Source of the DNA: CBFHSF01 sp965661055
GTDB lineage: Bacteria; Bacteroidota; Bacteroidia; Flavobacteriales; Schleiferiaceae
Length of the DNA: 64,000 nt
Assembly (NCBI GenBank): GCA_965661055.1
Contig: CBFICS010000007.1
Span: forward strand, 44,016-108,015
Reading direction: 5' to 3'
Part shown: positions 60,553 through 64,000 of the stretch, piece after piece
Numbering within the stretch: position 1 is the first letter of the stretch
Layout: the number at the start of each line of letters is the position of its first letter
The notes under the pieces: generated by a model
The model's input: the letters and a program-made list of their open reading frames with translations, nothing else
Database searches by the model: none
What the model was told of the DNA's origin: nothing
Made by a program: the position numbers and the translations under genes

Positions 60553-61221
60553 ATGAAGTTTATATTGGCCCTTGTAATGGGGGTGTTTGTTACTCAGTTG
60601 GCTCAGGCTCAATCTCCGCTAAAGTACCTAGAAATTGGGGGCTATGTGGGATCTATGAATTATAGAGGTGATGTAAGTTCTACGGGTAATTTCAACGCAT
60701 TGCTCAAAGAGGTTCGTGCGCAAGGGGGGATTCATATTAAGTATCACTTCGGACCTATCTTTTCTATGGGTGCAGAAGCCGGTGTCGGACAAATTTACGG
60801 CCATGATTACAACCACGGAAATGTAGATCGTGGGTTTGAAATAAGTTCTGTGCTATTTCAAGTAAATGCCATCAGTGAAATAAACTTTAGAAAATTCGGT
60901 AAGTATTATCAAAAGACGACCAATACCCCATACATTAGATTAGGCGTTGGGGCTTTGAGTTATTCGCCTAGTTTCCCAGAAAATACCGCCGTTGCGTCTA
61001 ATGTAGAAATTTACCCAAACAGTTATTTTGGGGTGAATTATTCTTTTGGTTTCGGATGGAAATGGCGCGTAGGCATGAACTCTTCTTTAGGGGTTGACCT
61101 TACGTATCACTTCACCAATGTTGACAATCTTGACGGATTTGAAATTGTGGACGACATTCCTGGCAACGATCGTTACTTTGGGCTTAGACTGGTATATGGT
61201 TATATGATATTCAAGAAGTAA
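60553..61221 (+). CDS. DUF6089-family outer-membrane barrel (second copy)
   Basis: The 222-residue paralogue of the gene at 49761 has a signal peptide (cleavage after AQA, about residue 20), then KYLEIGGYVGSMNYRGDVS, EINFRKFGKYYQKTTNTPYI and the C-terminal RYFGLRLVYGYMIFKK. The two proteins agree in domain layout and the opening EIGGYVG/EVGAYLG motif. Preferred start is 60553 (MKFILALVMGVF), 4 bp after yaaA; an upstream ATG at 60538 overlaps yaaA. It is followed with a 1-bp overlap by a likely T9SS cargo gene. Confidence 0.83.
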   Translation: MKFILALVMGVFVTQLAQAQSPLKYLEIGGYVGSMNYRGDVSSTGNFNALLKEVRAQGGIHIKYHFGPIFSMGAEAGVGQIYGHDYNHGNVDRGFEISSVLFQVNAISEINFRKFGKYYQKTTNTPYIRLGVGALSYSPSFPENTAVASNVEIYPNSYFGVNYSFGFGWKWRVGMNSSLGVDLTYHFTNVDNLDGFEIVDDIPGNDRYFGLRLVYGYMIFKK

Positions 61222-61871
61222 TGCGTTTACAGGTTTTTCTGGTATGGTTGACTCTGACTACCCAAACCACTTTATGGGGGCAGACCATAAGTACCCAGAA
61301 AGACACCGCTCTTCTTTCAAAAGACTTCTCTTTTGGTACTCTTCATGACAAGTTGCTCGTTACCAACGAAACCTCAGATTCACTATCGTTAAATTGGAAA
61401 CTTACTTTTTCAGGAAAGGTGCCCAACGCCTGGAGTATAAATTTTTCTGATCCTGAAAATTCTTATCCCACGGTTACTGAAGGGCAAGATGAAGACTTTG
61501 TTTTAAAATCTGATTCAACCGGTAAATTAATCGTTGGCGTTACCCATAACGGCCAAACAGGATTTGGATATTTACAGTTTAGGGTAGTCAACAATCAGGT
61601 ATTGTCAGATTCTATTCTATTTGTCTTTTCGGTTGAGGTAACCCAAGGATCTATTGGAATTGTTGAGCATGTTAGTCCGGTGAAAATACTTGTAGAGCCT
61701 AATGCTACCGTATTCTACGCCGCCAATGCCCAGATAAGTTTATATCAACTAGACGGAAGGCTTCTTAGAGAAAGCATGAATAAAATGGAAATTACCTCCC
61801 GCGAAAGCGGAATAGTAATTATTCAAATAGACGGTCGTGTTATTTATCGAAAGCTACTTTCCAAAAACTAG
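61221..61871 (+). CDS. Secreted protein with probable T9SS type A sorting domain
   Basis: This 216-residue protein has a signal peptide (cleavage after LWG, about residue 20) and an Ig-like beta domain in the middle. The last 60 residues look like the type A T9SS C-terminal sorting domain: a strand QISLYQLDGRLLRES, SRESGIVIIQIDGRVIYRKLL (compare YDLMGRLV... GIYIVRI... KVV). If right, the protein is exported to the cell surface. The body resembles no family I know. The 3' end overlaps the convergent gene at 61854 by 18 bp. Confidence 0.6.
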   Translation: MRLQVFLVWLTLTTQTTLWGQTISTQKDTALLSKDFSFGTLHDKLLVTNETSDSLSLNWKLTFSGKVPNAWSINFSDPENSYPTVTEGQDEDFVLKSDSTGKLIVGVTHNGQTGFGYLQFRVVNNQVLSDSILFVFSVEVTQGSIGIVEHVSPVKILVEPNATVFYAANAQISLYQLDGRLLRESMNKMEITSRESGIVIIQIDGRVIYRKLLSKN

Positions 61872-62234
61872 CTTGTAGCCCACGGCAAGAAGTGAAATAC
61901 AAATGGCACCAATACTAAATTGGACCCAAAGCTCTGAAGAGTCGGCGAAGATTAAAATGATGATCAGCGACACTAAAAGAAACCCTAAAAAAATAGAGGT
62001 AGCAATCTTCGTGGCCAGATTGCGGATGCTGTTGACCAATTGATCACTGTTTTTAAAGTCCACCTCATGGGTGATTTTTCCGTCTTTTACCTTTTCAAGG
62101 ATGTCGTGAACATCATTGGGCAATTCAGATAGAAAATTTAGGTAATTAAAAATAGAGTTTAAGAGTCCATCGCCAGCTTCTTTCCAATTAATGCGTGGTG
62201 CCTTAGATTCTTTTTGTTGGTTTTGGTCTTCCAT
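61854..62234 (-). CDS. Small membrane protein resembling the C-terminal tail of UbiB/ABC1 kinases
   Basis: The 126-residue protein has a soluble N-terminal part and a segment with the pattern of the last ~100 residues of AarF/UbiB-type atypical kinases: LLNSIFNYLNFLSELP, DVHDILEKVKDGKITHEVDF, QLVNSIRNLATKIA, then two closely spaced membrane helices (about 75-118). No kinase domain precedes it and no remnant is seen upstream, so it is either an independent tail protein or the relic of a truncated gene. The family link is pattern recognition only. Confidence 0.55.
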   Translation of the reverse strand: MEDQNQQKESKAPRINWKEAGDGLLNSIFNYLNFLSELPNDVHDILEKVKDGKITHEVDFKNSDQLVNSIRNLATKIATSIFLGFLLVSLIIILIFADSSELWVQFSIGAICISLLAVGYKLVFGK

Positions 62235-62282
62235 TATCTTTTTTTGACTTGATAGGTAAAGATACTAAAATATGGGAATGGT

Positions 62283-62330
62283 GGAACAAGGGAACAAGGG
62301 AACAAGGGAACAAGAGAACATGGGAACAAG
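62283..62330. repeat. Tandem repeat of 8-bp unit GGAACAAG
   Basis: Six head-to-tail copies of GGAACAAG fill 48 bp (five perfect or nearly so; the fifth is AGAACATG). A partial copy follows (GGATC). The tract is noncoding and ends just before the left flank of the IS3 element. Such low-complexity tracts are variable by slippage. Confidence 0.85.
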
Positions 62331-62419
62331 GGATCGGGGGATCAAGTAGAGTTGACCTATTCCTGATTTTGGTTGACAGATTTTTACATAAATACTGATA
62401 CAAGTTAACACATTACTTT

Positions 62420-63205
62420 TTAACGTGTAATGGTTGTCATCTCATGCGTTTGTTTTGGGGTTTTCATTCCACAACTCATATGAGGTCTAAGGTCATTATA
62501 TGCCTGTATTACCTTGCGTAATAAATCGCTGTGGTAACCATACCTTTTTAAATACGGATACACATATTCATTCTTGATAATACCATTCACTCTTTCTGCT
62601 ATTGCATTGTCTAAAGGATCTCCTGTTTGCGTCATGCTTATCTGAACATTGTTTCTTTCTAATATTCCAGTATACTCATGACAACAATACTGGATACCTC
62701 TGTCTGAATGATGCATCTGTGGAGCCCCTTCTCTTGATATAGCCTCTGTTAATGCTCGTACAGTGTGCTTCGATTCTAAGGTTGGGGCCAATACAGCACC
62801 TACAATTTTCTTAGAATAATGATCGGTTACCAAACTTAAATAAGCATGTCTTTTGCCTATCCGTACATACGTGATATCGCTTACCCATACCTGCATAGGT
62901 CCATTTACTTCCACTTCCTTTAAAAGGTTAGGGTACTTGTGATACGGATGGTCTGAGTTCGTGGTTTTACGATAGCCTCTTGGACGCTTTAACATCAATC
63001 CGTGACTTCTTAATAATCGATTAAATCGATCTCTGCCCAGCATATCTGGATGATTCTTCAAGATCCCTCGAAGCTTCATACAGCCCATCTTTGGATGTGT
63101 AATCCGTATTTCTCTTATCGAGTACAATAAGCGTAAATGACGGCTGTTTTGTCTTTGTGCTTTTTGATAGTGCTTATAATAAGCCTGGCGGCTTATACCA
63201 AACAA
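62420..63205 (-). CDS. IS3-family transposase OrfB
   Basis: The 261-residue part contains HTH_21-type FGISRQAYYKHYQKAQ and the DDE integrase core: first Asp in VWVSDITYVRI (about residue 109), second in HHSDRGIQYCC (about 167) and Glu in DNAIAERVNGIIKNEY (about 203). It begins at a TTG with no nearby ribosome site; it is most probably expressed as the C-terminal part of OrfAB through a -1 frameshift at 63271-63277 (A AAA AAG), giving a protein of about 401 residues. The OrfB frame is open from the slippery site on. Confidence 0.95.
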   Translation of the reverse strand: MFGISRQAYYKHYQKAQRQNSRHLRLLYSIREIRITHPKMGCMKLRGILKNHPDMLGRDRFNRLLRSHGLMLKRPRGYRKTTNSDHPYHKYPNLLKEVEVNGPMQVWVSDITYVRIGKRHAYLSLVTDHYSKKIVGAVLAPTLESKHTVRALTEAISREGAPQMHHSDRGIQYCCHEYTGILERNNVQISMTQTGDPLDNAIAERVNGIIKNEYVYPYLKRYGYHSDLLRKVIQAYNDLRPHMSCGMKTPKQTHEMTTITR

Positions 63206-63243
63206 TCTACACCAATAGAAGATTCCCTTTGAGTATCTTCTAT

Positions 63244-63624
63244 TTAGCTCTTGGATCGTTTGGTAAAGGGCTTTTTTGGCAACTTAATGCCTAGCTCTTT
63301 TTCTGAGAGTTGAATGAATAGTTCTAAAGCCTTGGTGCGGTCTTCTGAAGCTTCAAGCGCTTGCTCTAGCTTCTTGATGTATTCATCTTTCTCCGTTTTT
63401 GTTGACTTTTTCACAGTCTCCAAGATAAGGTTATTTGGAGAATTAACTCTTTCGTGATCCTTAGAATATTTGTGAAGCCAATTAGACAACGTTGAGTGAC
63501 CCAATAAGCCATGCTTCTCGGATAACTCTTGTAAACTGAGATTTGTGCTGTAGTATTCCTCCACTACACTTCGCTTAAAACTCTCGGTAAATCTTCGCTG
63601 TTTGTTAATTGTTTTTAGGTTCAT
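63244..63624 (-). CDS. IS3-family OrfA, DNA-binding helix-turn-helix
   Basis: The 126-residue protein starts at ATG 63624 (an in-frame TTG at 63645 lies inside the terminal repeat). It has an HTH of the HTH_Tnp_1 type (FTESFKRSVVEEYYS, LQELSEKHGLLGHSTLSNWLHKY, about residues 13-52) followed by a leucine-zipper-like coiled coil (EYIKKLEQALEASEDRTKALELFIQLSE). The last codons carry AAAAAAG, where a -1 slip leads into the orfB frame. It binds the ends and helps the transposase to multimerise. Confidence 0.93.
   Translation of the reverse strand: MNLKTINKQRRFTESFKRSVVEEYYSTNLSLQELSEKHGLLGHSTLSNWLHKYSKDHERVNSPNNLILETVKKSTKTEKDEYIKKLEQALEASEDRTKALELFIQLSEKELGIKLPKKPFTKRSKS
63271..63277 (-). other. 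Programmed -1 frameshift site (A AAA AAG)
   Basis: The heptamer is in frame with the end of OrfA (Pro-Lys-Lys codons). After a -1 slip the next codons read GCC CTT TAC CAA ACG ATC CAA, directly joining the OrfB frame with no stop codon. The arrangement equals that of IS150 and other IS3 members. Confidence 0.85.
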
Positions 63625-63674
63625 AACACTTAAATATTGTGTCAACCTATTTCAGTATAAGACACAAGTAGAGT

Positions 63675-64000
63675 TAAGATTATAAGTGTCAAAAATCAAG
63701 AGACCTGACTATAAGAGGCCAGAACCTAGAGGCCATGATCTTGCCTAAAGATAGTTGAGTTTTCAGGGTCCTAGAAAGCGAAGGGCGAAGGGCAAATAGC
63801 TTAGGGTAACAGCTAGCCGCCAAAGATTATTTTTCCTAGTCAACATTGTCTTGTATTGAAATAAGTGGACCTAGTATCAAAATACCTTTGACAAAACCAC
63901 ACCTGCCAAAATCAAGAAGATTGCCCCCGGGGACAGCACCCCTGTCCCCAAGGATAAGTTACTCAATTTTTCCCCATTAGTCGAGAGGCAAACGACTTCA
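63675..64000. other. Gene-free stretch to the window edge
   Basis: This region beyond the IS element contains no open frame of note on either strand and no tRNA or rRNA. Apart from the hairpin at 63929-63949 and a short repeat of GAAGGGC (about 63780), I see nothing I can name. Confidence 0.7.
63929..63949. repeat. Perfect hairpin GGGGACAG / CTGTCCCC
   Basis: Two 8-bp arms (63929-63936 and 63942-63949) enclose a 5-nt loop (CACCC). There is no T-tract, so it is not a standard terminator. Hairpins of this type resemble REP elements spread by RAYT/Y1 transposases in other bacteria, but no such gene is present here. Confidence 0.6.

Larger units (their letters stand above)
62353..63664 (-). mobile_element. 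IS3-family insertion sequence with direct repeats and -1 frameshift
   Basis: The 1312-bp element has TG...CA termini, imperfect inverted ends (left TGACCTATTCCTGATTTTGG, right starting TGTCTTATACTGAAATAGG on the complementary strand; both share GGTTGACA inside) and two orfs in IS3 order. It is flanked by the 10-bp direct repeat CAAGTAGAGT (62343-62352 and 63665-63674). Orf A and orf B are open, so it may be active. The long direct repeat is unusual for the family (normally 3-5 bp). Confidence 0.85.

Noticed and set aside
62283..62330. CRISPR array
   Set aside because: Units are 8 bp, directly adjacent and without spacers; no cas genes in the window.
62203..62403. 66-codon open frame over the GGAACAAG repeats
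   Set aside because: It encodes only a translation of the repeat tract and part of the IS end, with no homology or start signals.
62411..62432. Inverted repeat CATTAC/GTAATG at the end of orfB as a terminator
   Set aside because: Only 6 bp, with a 10-nt loop and no T-run after it; probably chance.

Overview
The window is chromosomal DNA from a Bacteroidota bacterium, most likely a free-living, probably marine member of the Flavobacteriales. This rests on a PorP/SprF protein next to a secreted protein with a gliding-motility C-terminal domain (type IX secretion, T9SS), a bifunctional ornithine-lipid acyltransferase of the OlsF type, many small outer-membrane beta-barrel proteins, -7 promoter boxes of the form TAnnTTTG, and AT-rich DNA. 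The assignment is an inference; no 16S rRNA is present. Layout: 1-6.2 kb holds small envelope genes on the minus strand (PH-like membrane protein, GNAT, RRM RNA-binding protein, lipoproteins of DUF4136 type, beta-barrels). 6.2-7.7 kb has a DEAD-box helicase and tRNA-Phe. 7.8-15.6 kb is a plus-strand envelope run: coaX, a beta-barrel, a TPR protein, lptC, a tiny membrane protein, a CNNM/CBS protein and a PpiD-like foldase. 16.2-23.2 kb is the cell-shape operon purH-mreB-mreC-mreD-mrdA-rodA. 23.3-25.4 kb has an FtsX-like permease, a GAF-domain methionine sulfoxide reductase and an undecaprenol/diacylglycerol kinase. 25.5-29.1 kb is the T9SS pair. 29.2-33.1 kb is mfd overlapped by a DinB-like gene. 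33.2-34.8 kb is a glycosyltransferase-sulfotransferase pair. 34.8-41.8 kb holds fbp, lysA, a GNAT, aspartate kinase, the OlsF-like gene and a 2-hydroxyacid dehydrogenase. 41.8-45.5 kb is an rsmA-mgtE-OMP-OMP operon joined to that dehydrogenase. 45.6-49.6 kb has an M3 oligopeptidase and acetyl-CoA synthetase. 50.5-56.4 kb is a complete beta-oxidation operon (marR-fadN-fadA-fadE). 56.4-59.2 kb is a CsgG/LPP20 lipoprotein pair. 59.3-62.2 kb has a MORN-type protein, yaaA, DUF6089 and T9SS-cargo-like genes and a small UbiB-tail protein. 62.35-63.66 kb is an intact-looking IS3-family element followed by about 330 bp without genes. Working together: most genes serve envelope construction (peptidoglycan elongation, LPS export, outer-membrane proteins, ornithine lipid, glycan sulfation), central and fatty-acid metabolism (FBPase, Acs, fadNAE) and the aspartate/lysine route that also feeds meso-diaminopimelate for the wall. 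No CRISPR array, prophage, toxin-antitoxin pair or recognisable defence island is present, and I found no convincing wholly new multigene system. The most original signals are regulatory: a terminator-like hairpin inside the lptC signal-peptide codons, an attenuator-like leader ending at the yaaA start codon, and nested palindromes over the marR-fad promoter. Others are structural: a stand-alone UbiB C-terminal tail, and an IS3 element with a 10-bp flanking direct repeat.
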